DNA of 64,000 nucleotides from Ancylobacter tetraedralis (GTDB lineage Bacteria; Pseudomonadota; Alphaproteobacteria; Rhizobiales; Xanthobacteraceae), in assembly GCF_014195655.1 (NCBI RefSeq), contig NZ_JACICD010000002.1:558001-622000 (forward strand), read 5' to 3'. The position numbers and the translations under genes were made by a program. Positions 17,888 through 25,863 of this stretch are shown here, in pieces. A model generated the notes under the pieces. The model did not search any database. It was given only the letters and a program-made list of their open reading frames with translations, and was not told where the DNA came from. Position 1 is the stretch's first letter; the number at the start of each line of letters is the position of its first letter.

Positions 17888-19216
17888 TCACGGCGCGGCG
17901 GGCGTCAGATGTCCGCGGCCGATCCCGACATATTTGAAGCCGCGGCTGATCAGGTCGCCCGGCGGGTAGATGTTGCGCAGGTCGACCACGATGGGGCTCC
18001 GGAGCACCTGCTTCAGCCGGTCGAGATCGAGCGCGCGGAAAGCATCCCATTCGGTGACGATGACGAGCCCGTCCGCGCCCTCCGCGCATTCATAGGGGCC
18101 GCTGGCATATTCGACACTGTCGGGCAGCACCTTGCGCGCTTCCGCCATGCCGACGGGATCGAAGGCACGCACTTTCACGCCGCGGTCGAGCAGCGACTGC
18201 ACGATGTTGATCGCCGGGCTGTCGCGCATGTCGTCGGTATTGGGCTTGAAGGTGAGGCCGAGCACCGCCACCGTCGCCCCGCGCGGGGGCACGTCGAGCG
18301 CCTCCAGCACGCGCCGGCCCATGGCGGCCTTGCGGCTCTCGTTCACCGTCGTCACCGTCTCGATGAGGCGGGTGGGCGCGCCGGCCTCCTGCGCCGTGCG
18401 CATCAGCGCCAGCGTATCCTTGGGAAAGCAGGAACCGCCATAGCCGGGCCCGGCATGCAGGAATTTCGACCCGATGCGCCCGTCGAGCCCGATGCCGCGC
18501 GCCACTTCCTGCACATTGCCGCCGACCTTCTCGCACAGGTCGGCCATCTCGTTGATGAAGGTGATCTTCATCGCCAGGAAGGCATTGGCGGCATATTTGA
18601 TCAGTTCGGCGGTGTTGCGCTCGGTGAACAGGATCGGCGCGGCGTTGAGCGAGAGCGGGCGGTAGAGCGCGGCCATCACCTCGCGGGCGCGCGGGTCGTC
18701 GGTGCCGATCACCACGCGGTCGGGTCGCTTGAAATCCTCGATCGCCGCGCCCTCGCGCAGGAATTCGGGGTTGGACACGACGGCGATGTCGGCCTCCGGC
18801 GCCGCCTCGGCGATGATGTGTTCGAGGTCGGACCCCGTGCCCACGGGTACGGTCGACTTGGTGACGACCACCGTGAAGCCTTCCGCCGTGCGGGCGATCT
18901 CGCGCGCGGCGGCGTGCACATAGGAAAGGTCGGCATGGCCGTCGCCGCGTCGCGAGGGGGTGCCGACGGCGATGAACACCACATCCGCGCTGCGCACCGC
19001 CTGGGTCAGGTCGGTGTCGAACTGGAGCCGCCCGGCGGCGACGTTGCGGCGCACCAGATCCTCAAGCCCCGGCTCGAAGATGGGTATCTCGCCCTGCTTG
19101 AGGCGCTCGATCTTCGAAGCGTCCTTGTCGATGCAGGTCACTTCATGTCCGAAATCGGAGAAGCAGGTGCCGGAGACGAGGCCGACATAGCCGGTTCCGA
19201 TCATGGCAACGCGCAT
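17888..19216 (-). CDS. ugd: UDP-glucose 6-dehydrogenase
   Basis: Oxidises UDP-glucose to UDP-glucuronate with two NAD+. The 442 residues are normal length. Motifs are MIGTGYVGLVSGTCFSDFGH, VFIAVGTPSRRGDG, VTKSTVPVGTG, SNPEFLREG, then KYAANAFLAMKITFINE. The catalytic cysteine sits in GYGGSCFPKDT near residue 260. The C-terminal LGLTFKPNTDDMRDSPA block is also present. It heads the leftward run toward the SDR, ThDP enzyme and flippase genes, 202 nt before the SDR start. Glucuronate would make the polysaccharide acidic. Confidence 0.97.
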   Translation of the reverse strand: MRVAMIGTGYVGLVSGTCFSDFGHEVTCIDKDASKIERLKQGEIPIFEPGLEDLVRRNVAAGRLQFDTDLTQAVRSADVVFIAVGTPSRRGDGHADLSYVHAAAREIARTAEGFTVVVTKSTVPVGTGSDLEHIIAEAAPEADIAVVSNPEFLREGAAIEDFKRPDRVVIGTDDPRAREVMAALYRPLSLNAAPILFTERNTAELIKYAANAFLAMKITFINEMADLCEKVGGNVQEVARGIGLDGRIGSKFLHAGPGYGGSCFPKDTLALMRTAQEAGAPTRLIETVTTVNESRKAAMGRRVLEALDVPPRGATVAVLGLTFKPNTDDMRDSPAINIVQSLLDRGVKVRAFDPVGMAEARKVLPDSVEYASGPYECAEGADGLVIVTEWDAFRALDLDRLKQVLRSPIVVDLRNIYPPGDLISRGFKYVGIGRGHLTPAAP

Positions 19217-19577
19217 TGCGGCGAACTCTCATTCTGGAACCCGGCCGCGTCTGGCGCGACCGGGGGGAGGGGCGTCCCCTTCTAGCCGGTTCGCCGGACC
19301 TCCCGCGAGGGCCCGGCAGTTGTGCACAGGGCGACATTCGACATCATCGCAGATCTGTACGTCGGTTTTACGGCGCTACCGTCGCTGGGAACCGCGCGCC
19401 GCATGGCGAGGATACGTGAGCGTGATGTGCGGTAGTTCAAAGTAAATGAAAGTATGTTTGTCAAACAAATATACATTAGACTAATTAAAAACAAGCAGTT
19501 ACAAATTGTTTAGTTGACAGGTCGGTCTACTCGTCGGAAGAGCGACAGCAACCATCTCGTCGATCCGGCCTCTCCTC
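19217..19577. promoter_or_regulatory. Divergent control region, ugd / siderophore operon
   Basis: This 361-base gene-free region separates ugd from the siderophore operon. Its right half (about 19430-19520) is conspicuously AT-rich. A possible forward promoter is TTGTCA at 19458-19463 and TAATTA at 19482-19487, spaced 18 bp. No classical E. coli-type Fur box is evident by eye. Confidence 0.5.
19455..19467. promoter_or_regulatory. Perfect inverted repeat TGTTTG-T-CAAACA, candidate operator
   Basis: A 6-1-6 perfect palindrome lies in the AT-rich segment about 110 bp before the siderophore operon and overlaps a plausible -35 element. Iron-regulated repressors (Fur, RirA, Irr) are the natural candidates. 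The motif does not clearly match any of their published consensus boxes, so the regulator is open. Confidence 0.4.
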
Positions 19578-20714
19578 ATGCCTTTTGGATTTTCCGCGCG
19601 CAGATCTTCGTTCGCCGCCCGCCTCGGGCGATGGCTCGGCGCGCTCGCGCTCGGCCTCGTCGTGCAGGCATCCCCCGCGATCGCGGATATCGCGCTGAAG
19701 GACGTGACCGGGCGCGAGGTGCATCTGGCCGCGCCGGCGCAGCGGCTGCTGATCGATGACGGGCGCTTTCTGATCGCCCTGGCGCTGATCCATCCCGATC
19801 CGGTGAGTGTGGTGGCCGCCTGGCCGCGCGACATCAACCGAATCGGCGCGGCGACCTTCGCGGCCTATCAGGCGAAATTCCCCGCCATTGACAGCCTCGC
19901 CAAGGTGGCGAGTTCGGCCGGCTCGCTCTCGGTCGAGCAGGTGGTGGCGGCGCGGCCGGACCTCGCGGTGTTCTCGCTGGGCTCGCAGCCCTCGGATGAG
20001 GAGCGCGCCCGCATCGAGGCGGCCGGCATCCCCGTCGTCGTGATCGACTTCTTCGTCCATCCGCTCGCCAATACCGAGCCGAGCCTGCGCCTTCTCGGCG
20101 CGGCGACGGGACGGACGGCGCAGGCCGAGGACTTCCTCGCCTTCCGCCGCGACCATCTCGATGCCGTGCGCGACGCCCTGGCCGGGCTGACGGCGGCGGA
20201 GCGTCCGCGCGTCTTCCTTGAGCCGCACGCCGCCATGACGGCCGATTGCTGCAACTCGCCCGGCAGGGGCAATGTCGGCGAGATCATCGAGGCGGCGGGT
20301 GGAACCAATATCGGCGCGGCGGTCATTCCGCGTGCCTTCGGCAAGCTCAACCTCGAATATGTCATCGCCCAGGACCCGCAGGTCTATATCGCCACCGGCG
20401 GCAGTCACATGGAGGGCACTGCCGGGCTGCTGATCGGGCCGGAATACAGCCCTGCCCGTGCCCGCGAGACGCTGCAGCGGGTCATTTCGCGCCCCGGATT
20501 CGCCGGGCTCGCCGCCGTGCGCGACGGGCGGGTGCATGGCCTCAGCCACCAGCTGCTCAATTCCCCGCTCGATCTCTTCACCGTCGAGATCCTCGCCACA
20601 TGGATCCACCCCGAGCGCTTCAAGGGGCTCGATGTCGGCGAGACGGTCGCGCAGGTGAACCAGCGCTTCCTCGCGGTTCCCATCCAGGGGCCGAACTGGA
20701 TCGATCTTCCCTGA
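19578..20714 (+). CDS. Periplasmic substrate-binding protein, iron-siderophore ABC transporter
   Basis: A 378-residue cluster A-II (FepB/FecB/BtuF-like) binding protein with an N-terminal signal (hydrophobic GALALGLVVQ, cleavage likely after AIA at 36). ALKDVTGREVHLAAPAQRLL, VEQVVAARPDLAVFSLG and AAGIPVVVIDFF are family hallmarks. The C-terminal lobe follows. First in the siderophore operon, it would capture the ferric catecholate in the periplasm. It would deliver it to the FecCD-type permease and ATPase encoded convergently at 30591-32440. There are internal Cys (DCCNSPGRGN), unusual for this family. Confidence 0.88.
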   Translation: MPFGFSARRSSFAARLGRWLGALALGLVVQASPAIADIALKDVTGREVHLAAPAQRLLIDDGRFLIALALIHPDPVSVVAAWPRDINRIGAATFAAYQAKFPAIDSLAKVASSAGSLSVEQVVAARPDLAVFSLGSQPSDEERARIEAAGIPVVVIDFFVHPLANTEPSLRLLGAATGRTAQAEDFLAFRRDHLDAVRDALAGLTAAERPRVFLEPHAAMTADCCNSPGRGNVGEIIEAAGGTNIGAAVIPRAFGKLNLEYVIAQDPQVYIATGGSHMEGTAGLLIGPEYSPARARETLQRVISRPGFAGLAAVRDGRVHGLSHQLLNSPLDLFTVEILATWIHPERFKGLDVGETVAQVNQRFLAVPIQGPNWIDLP

Positions 20715-20776
20715 TGCGTGCCGGCCGCCGGGGCCGCCGCGCATCTCCTCCCCGCTTTCCTCAACGGAGAAACGTC

Positions 20777-21976
20777 ATGTCGACCGCCTCTTACGCCCGG
20801 TCCCGCCTCGGGTTCCTGCAATCCGCCGCGCTCGCGGTGCTGGCACTCGCCGCCTGCAGCGGCGCCGCCTTCGCCGATCCGGAATTCGTGAGGTCGGCCA
20901 AGCCGGGCGAGGGGCTGTACGAGATCGTCTACAGCGCGCCGCTCGGCCGCGTCTATGTCGCCGCGGCGGGCGCGCGCGGCGCGAAGGAGACCTTCGTGCT
21001 GGCGCTCGATCCGGTGACTCTCGAGACCCGCGAGACGATCGCGCTGGGCGACGACCCGGTGTTCGGCCTCGGCATCAACAACAAGACCAGGACGCTCTAT
21101 GGCACGCAGACCCGCGACGGCGCGCTCGCGGTGATCGACCTCACGACCGGCAAGGTGGTGGCCAAGATCGCCAAGGGCGAGAAGGCGCATGTGCGCGAGG
21201 TCGCCGTCGACGAGGCCAATAACCGCGCCTACGTGACCGTCACCGGCCGCCGCGACACGCCGTCCTCGGTGTGGGTGGTGGACGGAGCCCGGAACGAGGT
21301 GGTCGACACGATCGACAACCTGCCCGGCAGCGTCACCGGCATCGCGGTCGATGCCAAGGGCAACCGCCTGTTCCTTTCGGCCATGGAGAGCAACCAGGTT
21401 CATGTGGTGGACCTCGCGACCAAGCAGGTGAAGAGCTTCCCCTCGGGCGGCGAGGGTGCCATCAACCTCGCCTATGACCCCTCCAGCGACCGGATCTTCG
21501 TGGCGCATCAGGGCAGCGGCGAAGTGGTCGCGCTCGACGCCCGGGATGGCACGATCGTCAAGGAGATCCCGACCGGCGGCGGGGCGCTCGGCGTCGCCAT
21601 CGATGCCGGCCGCTCCATCCTCTACGTGGCCAACCGCACCGGCGGCTATGTCACGCTGGTCGACACCAAGACGCTGGAGCCGATCGCCAATGTGGTCACC
21701 GGCTCGGCGCCGCAGACGGTGGCGGTCGATGCGGCGAGCGGCAATGCCTATGTCACCAACAAGCTCAAGGTCGTTGCCCGGCCGCGTCCGCCGGCACCGC
21801 CCGCCGGCGCCGCTGCGGGCGCCACACCCGCGCCGCAGCCGACCTCGGCGCCCGCAGGCGCTGCCCCGGCAGGCGCTGCTCCGGCCGGCGCCCCTCCGGC
21901 CGGTGGGGAGGCGCGCGCCCGCCCGGTGCCGCTGGTCGATCCGTTCGGCGACACGGTCGTGCTGATCAAGCCCTGA
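20777..21976 (+). CDS. YncE-like beta-propeller periplasmic/lipoprotein
   Basis: From ATG 20777 (CGGAGAAACGTC upstream) the protein is 399 residues. It has an N-terminal export signal: LAAC at 24-27 fits a lipobox, but cleavage after AFA is an alternative. The body is built of about seven propeller blades with repeats such as VIDLTTGKVVAKIAKG, VTGIAVDAKGNRLFLS and LGVAIDAGRSILYVAN. A low-complexity Pro/Ala tail with PAGAAPAGAAPAG repeats follows. E. coli YncE is iron-responsive and linked to a TonB receptor. Placement in a siderophore operon supports a role in iron handling; its exact job is unknown. Confidence 0.82.
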   Translation: MSTASYARSRLGFLQSAALAVLALAACSGAAFADPEFVRSAKPGEGLYEIVYSAPLGRVYVAAAGARGAKETFVLALDPVTLETRETIALGDDPVFGLGINNKTRTLYGTQTRDGALAVIDLTTGKVVAKIAKGEKAHVREVAVDEANNRAYVTVTGRRDTPSSVWVVDGARNEVVDTIDNLPGSVTGIAVDAKGNRLFLSAMESNQVHVVDLATKQVKSFPSGGEGAINLAYDPSSDRIFVAHQGSGEVVALDARDGTIVKEIPTGGGALGVAIDAGRSILYVANRTGGYVTLVDTKTLEPIANVVTGSAPQTVAVDAASGNAYVTNKLKVVARPRPPAPPAGAAAGATPAPQPTSAPAGAAPAGAAPAGAPPAGGEARARPVPLVDPFGDTVVLIKP

Positions 21977-21996
21977 GCGCGAAGCGGAGACGGACC

Positions 21997-23286
21997 GTGT
22001 CGATGAGCGTCGTTGCCGGCGGAGGCGCACGTATGCCCGAGATTGCGGGGCAGGCGGCCGAGGAGCGCGCCGAGGAGCGCGCGGGCTTCGCGCCCGCCTT
22101 GCCCTTCGCGCTGGTGTCGAGCGGCGAGACCCTTGTCGGCAAGGGCTGCCTCGGCCTCGTGGCCGAGGGAGATGAGCCGCTCGGCGCGCGGGTGCGCGCG
22201 CATCTGGCCGCCAGTGCCGCCTTTCGGGGCCCGGCGCCGGATATCGTGGTCGGCGCGCTGCCCTATGAGCCGGGCGCGCCGGCGCATCTGTTCCAGCCGG
22301 CCGAACTGTCGCGCAGCGCGGGGCGGGCCTGCTTCGCCGCCGCCTTTCCTCCGCCGGCGCTGGTGCGGCCGCCGCCGGCCCGCCCGCCGCATATGTGCAT
22401 CGCCGCCGAACCCCCACTCGCCGCCTATCGCGCGGCGGTGGCCGAGGCGCTGGTCCGCATGCAGGCAAGCGAAGGCGCGCCGATGGGCGAGGTTCTGCGC
22501 AAGATCGTTCTCTCGCGCAGCCTGCGCCTGTCCAGCGACCGGCCGATCGATGCCAGCACGCTGCTGCGGGCGCTGGCGCGGGACGCGGGCGTCACCGCCT
22601 TCTGCGTACCGCTGGCCGGCGCGCCGCAAACGCCCGGCCGCGCGCTGGTCGGCGCGACGCCGGAACTGCTGGTCGCCCGGCAGGGCACGGTCGTCACCTC
22701 GCATCCACTCGCCGGCTCCGCCCGGCGACGGCGCGAAGCGAGCGCCGACCGCGCCGCCGCGCAGGCCCTGCTCGCCTCGGACAAGGACCGGCGGGAGCAT
22801 GGGGAAGTCGTCACCGCCATTCTCGACCAGCTGGCGCCGCATTGCGTTGACCTCGGCACGCCGGTCGGTATCGGCCTGACCGCGACCGCGAGCATGTGGC
22901 ACCTGGGCACCCGCATCACCGGCCGCCTGCGCCGGACCGAGCTTTCCGCCATCGATCTCGCGGTGCTGCTGCATCCCACGCCCGCCGTCTGCGGCACCCC
23001 GCGAGCGTTGGCCGCTCGCGCGATCGCCGAGCTGGAGGGCTATGACCGCGGCTTCTATTCCGGCGCGGTCGGCTGGTGCGACGGGGCGGGCGACGGCACC
23101 TGGCATGTCGCCCTGCGCTGCGCCGAGGTCGCGGGGCATGAGGCGCGGCTTTATGCCGGCGCGGGCATCGTGCCGGGCTCGGATCCGGTCTCGGAGGGCG
23201 AGGAAACCTCCGCCAAGTTCGCCGCCATGCTGCAGGCGCTCGGCATCGACGAGGATGGCCGCCCGCTGACGGAGGACGGCGCGTGA
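21997..23286 (+). CDS. entC: Isochorismate synthase
   Basis: Converts chorismate to isochorismate, the first step to 2,3-dihydroxybenzoate. The 429-residue protein begins at GTG 21997 (or ATG 22003). It carries the chorismate-binding-enzyme core: [19 protein letters not shown] with the general-base Lys, [43 protein letters not shown] and [13 protein letters not shown]. Its TGA overlaps the GTG of the next gene by 4 nt, showing translational coupling. The DHB genes that follow rule out a menaquinone role. Confidence 0.94.
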   Translation: MSMSVVAGGGARMPEIAGQAAEERAEERAGFAPALPFALVSSGETLVGKGCLGLVAEGDEPLGARVRAHLAASAAFRGPAPDIVVGALPYEPGAPAHLFQPAELSRSAGRACFAAAFPPPALVRPPPARPPHMCIAAEPPLAAYRAAVAEALVRMQASEGAPMGEVLRKIVLSRSLRLSSDRPIDASTLLRALARDAGVTAFCVPLAGAPQTPGRALVGATPELLVARQGTVVTSHPLAGSARRRREASADRAAAQALLASDKDRREHGEVVTAILDQLAPHCVDLGTPVGIGLTATASMWHLGTRITGRLRRTELSAIDLAVLLHPTPAVCGTPRALAARAIAELEGYDRGFYSGAVGWCDGAGDGTWHVALRCAEVAGHEARLYAGAGIVPGSDPVSEGEETSAKFAAMLQALGIDEDGRPLTEDGA

Positions 23287-24920
23287 GGAAGCTGGAGCAG
23301 AGCTGGCCGGCGGAGGCTGCGGCGCGCTATCGCGCGAGGGGCTATTGGCGCGGCGAGACCTTCACCCGCGTGCTGCGCGACCGGGCCCGTGAGCGGCCCG
23401 ATCATGTCGCGGTGGTCGGCGGCGGCGCGCGCTGGAGCTTTGGCGAGCTGGAGGCGCGCGCCGAGCGCCTCGCCCGCGGCTTCCTCGCGCGGGGCCTTGA
23501 GCCGGGCGACCGGGTGATCGTGCAGCTGCCGAACATCCCGGAATTCCTCACCGTCGTGTTCGCCCTGTTCCGCGCGCGGCTCATCCCGGTCTTTGCGCTG
23601 CCGGCCCATCGTCTCGTCGAGATCGCCCATTTCGCCCGCACGGCGCAGGCGCGCGGCTATGTCGTCGCCGAACGGCACGAGGGCTTCGACTATCGCACCC
23701 TCGCGCAGGAGCTTCTCGGCGAGGTGCCGGATATCGCGCATGTCGTGGTGGTGGGCGATGCGGGGGACTTCACGGGTCTGGAAGGGCTTCCCCAAGGCGG
23801 GGATATCGACCTGCCCGAAGATGCCGACCCCTCCGATGTCGCCTTCCTGCAGATTTCCGGCGGCTCGACCGGCCTGTCCAAGCTCATCCCGCGCACCCAT
23901 GACGACTATATCTATTCGTTCCGCGCCAGCGCCGAGATCTGCAAGCTGACGCCTTCCAGCGTCTATCTCGCCGCGCTTCCCGTGGCGCATAATTTCCCCA
24001 TGAGCTCGCCCGGCGTGTTCGGCGCGCTGTATGCGGGATCGCGCGTGGTGCTGAGCCCCTCGCCGAGCCCGGAAGCGGCTTTTCCGCTGATCGAGCGCGA
24101 GCGCGTCACCATCACCGGCCTCGTGCCGCCGCTGGCGCTGCTGTGGCTGCAGGCGGCGCCGACCACCCGGCACGACCTCTCCTCGCTGGAGGTCTTGCAG
24201 GTGGGCGGCGCCAAATTCCTCCCCGAATCCGCCCGACGGGTGAAGCCGGTGCTCGGCTGCACGCTGCAGCAGGTATTCGGCATGGCGGAGGGGCTGGTGA
24301 ACTATACGCGGCTCGACGACCCGGAGGAGATCATCGTCTCCACCCAGGGCCGGCCGATCAGCGGGGATGACGAGGTGCTGATCCTCGATGATGCCGGTCA
24401 ACCCGTGCCTGAGGGCGAGGCGGGCCATCTCTTGACGCGCGGGCCCTACACGATCCGCGCCTATCACAATAATGACGGCGCGAATGCGCGTGCCTTCACG
24501 CCGGACGGCTTCTACCGCACCGGCGACGTGGTGAAGCGCATGCCCGGTGGCTATCTCGTCGTGCAGGGGCGGGCGGGCGACCATATCAACCGCGCCGGCG
24601 AGAAAATCTCCGCCGAGGAGATCGAGGACCATCTCCTCGCCCACCCCGCCGTGTTCGATGCCGCGGTGGTGTCGCTGCCCGACGACTATCTGGGCGAGCG
24701 CTCCTGCGCCTTCATCATCCCTCAGGGCGAAAAGCCCAAGGCGGCGGCGCTGAAGCTGTTCATGCGCAAGCGCGGCCTCGCGGATTTCAAGGTGCCCGAC
24801 CAGATCGTGTTCATCGAGGCGTTCGAGACCACGGCGGTCGGCAAGGTCTCGCGCAAGGAACTGCGCGCCGGCCTGCGCCGCCGTTTCCTTGAAAAGACGG
24901 AAGCGGAGGCGGGAGAATGA
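23283..24920 (+). CDS. entE: 2,3-dihydroxybenzoate-AMP ligase
   Basis: Activates 2,3-DHB as the acyl-adenylate and loads it on the aryl carrier protein. The 545-residue protein starts at GTG 23283 within the entC stop (GTGA). The EntE hallmarks are clear: [20 protein letters not shown] (the ATP-binding loop), [13 protein letters not shown] and [36 protein letters not shown] and the catalytic Lys near the end ([12 protein letters not shown]) follow. It overlaps entB by 4 nt. Substrate assignment is well supported by near-identity of these motifs and by context. Confidence 0.96.
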   Translation: MRKLEQSWPAEAAARYRARGYWRGETFTRVLRDRARERPDHVAVVGGGARWSFGELEARAERLARGFLARGLEPGDRVIVQLPNIPEFLTVVFALFRARLIPVFALPAHRLVEIAHFARTAQARGYVVAERHEGFDYRTLAQELLGEVPDIAHVVVVGDAGDFTGLEGLPQGGDIDLPEDADPSDVAFLQISGGSTGLSKLIPRTHDDYIYSFRASAEICKLTPSSVYLAALPVAHNFPMSSPGVFGALYAGSRVVLSPSPSPEAAFPLIERERVTITGLVPPLALLWLQAAPTTRHDLSSLEVLQVGGAKFLPESARRVKPVLGCTLQQVFGMAEGLVNYTRLDDPEEIIVSTQGRPISGDDEVLILDDAGQPVPEGEAGHLLTRGPYTIRAYHNNDGANARAFTPDGFYRTGDVVKRMPGGYLVVQGRAGDHINRAGEKISAEEIEDHLLAHPAVFDAAVVSLPDDYLGERSCAFIIPQGEKPKAAALKLFMRKRGLADFKVPDQIVFIEAFETTAVGKVSRKELRAGLRRRFLEKTEAEAGE

Positions 24921-25567
24921 GCGCGCAGGTGAAACCCGGTCTGCCGGCCATCGCCCCTTATGCTCTGCCGCGCGCGGAGGAACTGCCCGTGCCCCGCGCG
25001 CCGTGGCGGCTGGAGCGCGCGCGCGCGGCGCTGCTGATCCACGACATGCAGAACTATTTCCTGCGCGTCTTCACGCCCGATGCCTCCCCCATCGCCCCGG
25101 TCATCGCCAATATCGCGGCGCTGGCGCAGGCCGCGCGGGGCTCGGGCGTGCCGGTATTCTACACCGCGCAGGACGGCGACCAGGATCGGCGCGACCGCGG
25201 CCTGCAGGCCGACCTCTGGGGGCCAGGCATGAGCTGGGCGCCCGAGCACCAGCCCATTGTCGGCGCGCTCGCCCCGCAGGCTGGCGATATCGTGCTGGTG
25301 AAACACCGCTACAGCGCCTTCCAGCGATCCAACCTGGAGACGCTGATGCGCGCGCGCGGCCGCGACCAGCTGATCATCTGCGGGGTCTACGCGCATATCG
25401 GCTGCACGCTGACGGCGGCGGATGCGTTCATGCGCGATATCGAGCCGTTCATGGCGGCCGACGCGCTGGCGGACTTCTCCCGCGCGAAGCACGACCTCGC
25501 CCTGTCCTATGTCGCCGACACGTGCGGCGTGCCGCTGACCAGCGCGCAGATCCGGGAGCAACTGTAA
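24917..25567 (+). CDS. entB: Isochorismatase (stand-alone EntB N-domain)
   Basis: Hydrolyses isochorismate to 2,3-dihydro-2,3-DHB and pyruvate. The 216 residues match the EntB isochorismatase domain: [14 protein letters not shown] with the catalytic Asp, [31 protein letters not shown] with the catalytic Lys, and [13 protein letters not shown]. coli EntB continues into an aryl carrier domain. Here the protein ends at TAA 25565-25567 and the carrier is a separate gene starting in the TAATG overlap. The break is clean, not a frameshift remnant, since the next gene has its own ATG. Confidence 0.95.
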   Translation: MSAQVKPGLPAIAPYALPRAEELPVPRAPWRLERARAALLIHDMQNYFLRVFTPDASPIAPVIANIAALAQAARGSGVPVFYTAQDGDQDRRDRGLQADLWGPGMSWAPEHQPIVGALAPQAGDIVLVKHRYSAFQRSNLETLMRARGRDQLIICGVYAHIGCTLTAADAFMRDIEPFMAADALADFSRAKHDLALSYVADTCGVPLTSAQIREQL

Positions 25568-25863
25568 TGGCCATCGAGCCCGCCGACATCCGGCGTATCA
25601 TTGTCCCAGCCGCGCCGATCACCCGCGAGAGGATGCGCGCGGACATCGCCAGGATGCTGCACGAGGACCCCGAGGCGATCGGCGGCGATGACAGCCTGAT
25701 GGATCTCGGCCTCGATTCCATGCGGGCCATGAATCTCGTGCTGGCCTGGAGCGAGGGCGGGCTGGAGCTGGAATTCGCCGAATTCGCGGAAACGCCCACG
25801 CTTGACGGCTGGTGGGCACTCATCCACGCCAAGCAGGCGGCACGTGGTGCACCCGGTGTCTGA
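25567..25863 (+). CDS. Free-standing aryl carrier protein
   Basis: A 98-residue phosphopantetheine carrier that starts at ATG 25567, overlapping the isochorismatase stop (TAATG). The 4'-phosphopantetheine attachment Ser is Ser51 in LMDLGLDSMRAM, as in the EntB C-terminal carrier. FAEFAETPTLDGWWALI resembles the helix that closes EntB-type carriers. It would receive DHB from EntE and present it to the condensation domain of the next protein. The separate carrier is a variation on EntB's fused form. Its 3' end overlaps the synthetase start. Confidence 0.92.
   Translation: MAIEPADIRRIIVPAAPITRERMRADIARMLHEDPEAIGGDDSLMDLGLDSMRAMNLVLAWSEGGLELEFAEFAETPTLDGWWALIHAKQAARGAPGV

Noticed and set aside
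19430..19530. Classical Fur box before the siderophore operon
   Set aside because: No GATAATGATAATCATTATC-like 19-mer is visible; only an unrelated 6-1-6 palindrome.
14854..23286. MenD-like enzyme plus isochorismate synthase as a menaquinone pathway
   Set aside because: Isochorismate synthase is translationally coupled to DHB genes, the MenD-type substrate motif is altered, and no menB/C/E/F/H is present.
25802..25846. TTG 25802 as the start of the synthetase
   Set aside because: It would overlap the carrier gene by 62 nt and lacks a good ribosome binding site; GTG 25847 has AGGCGG at suitable spacing.
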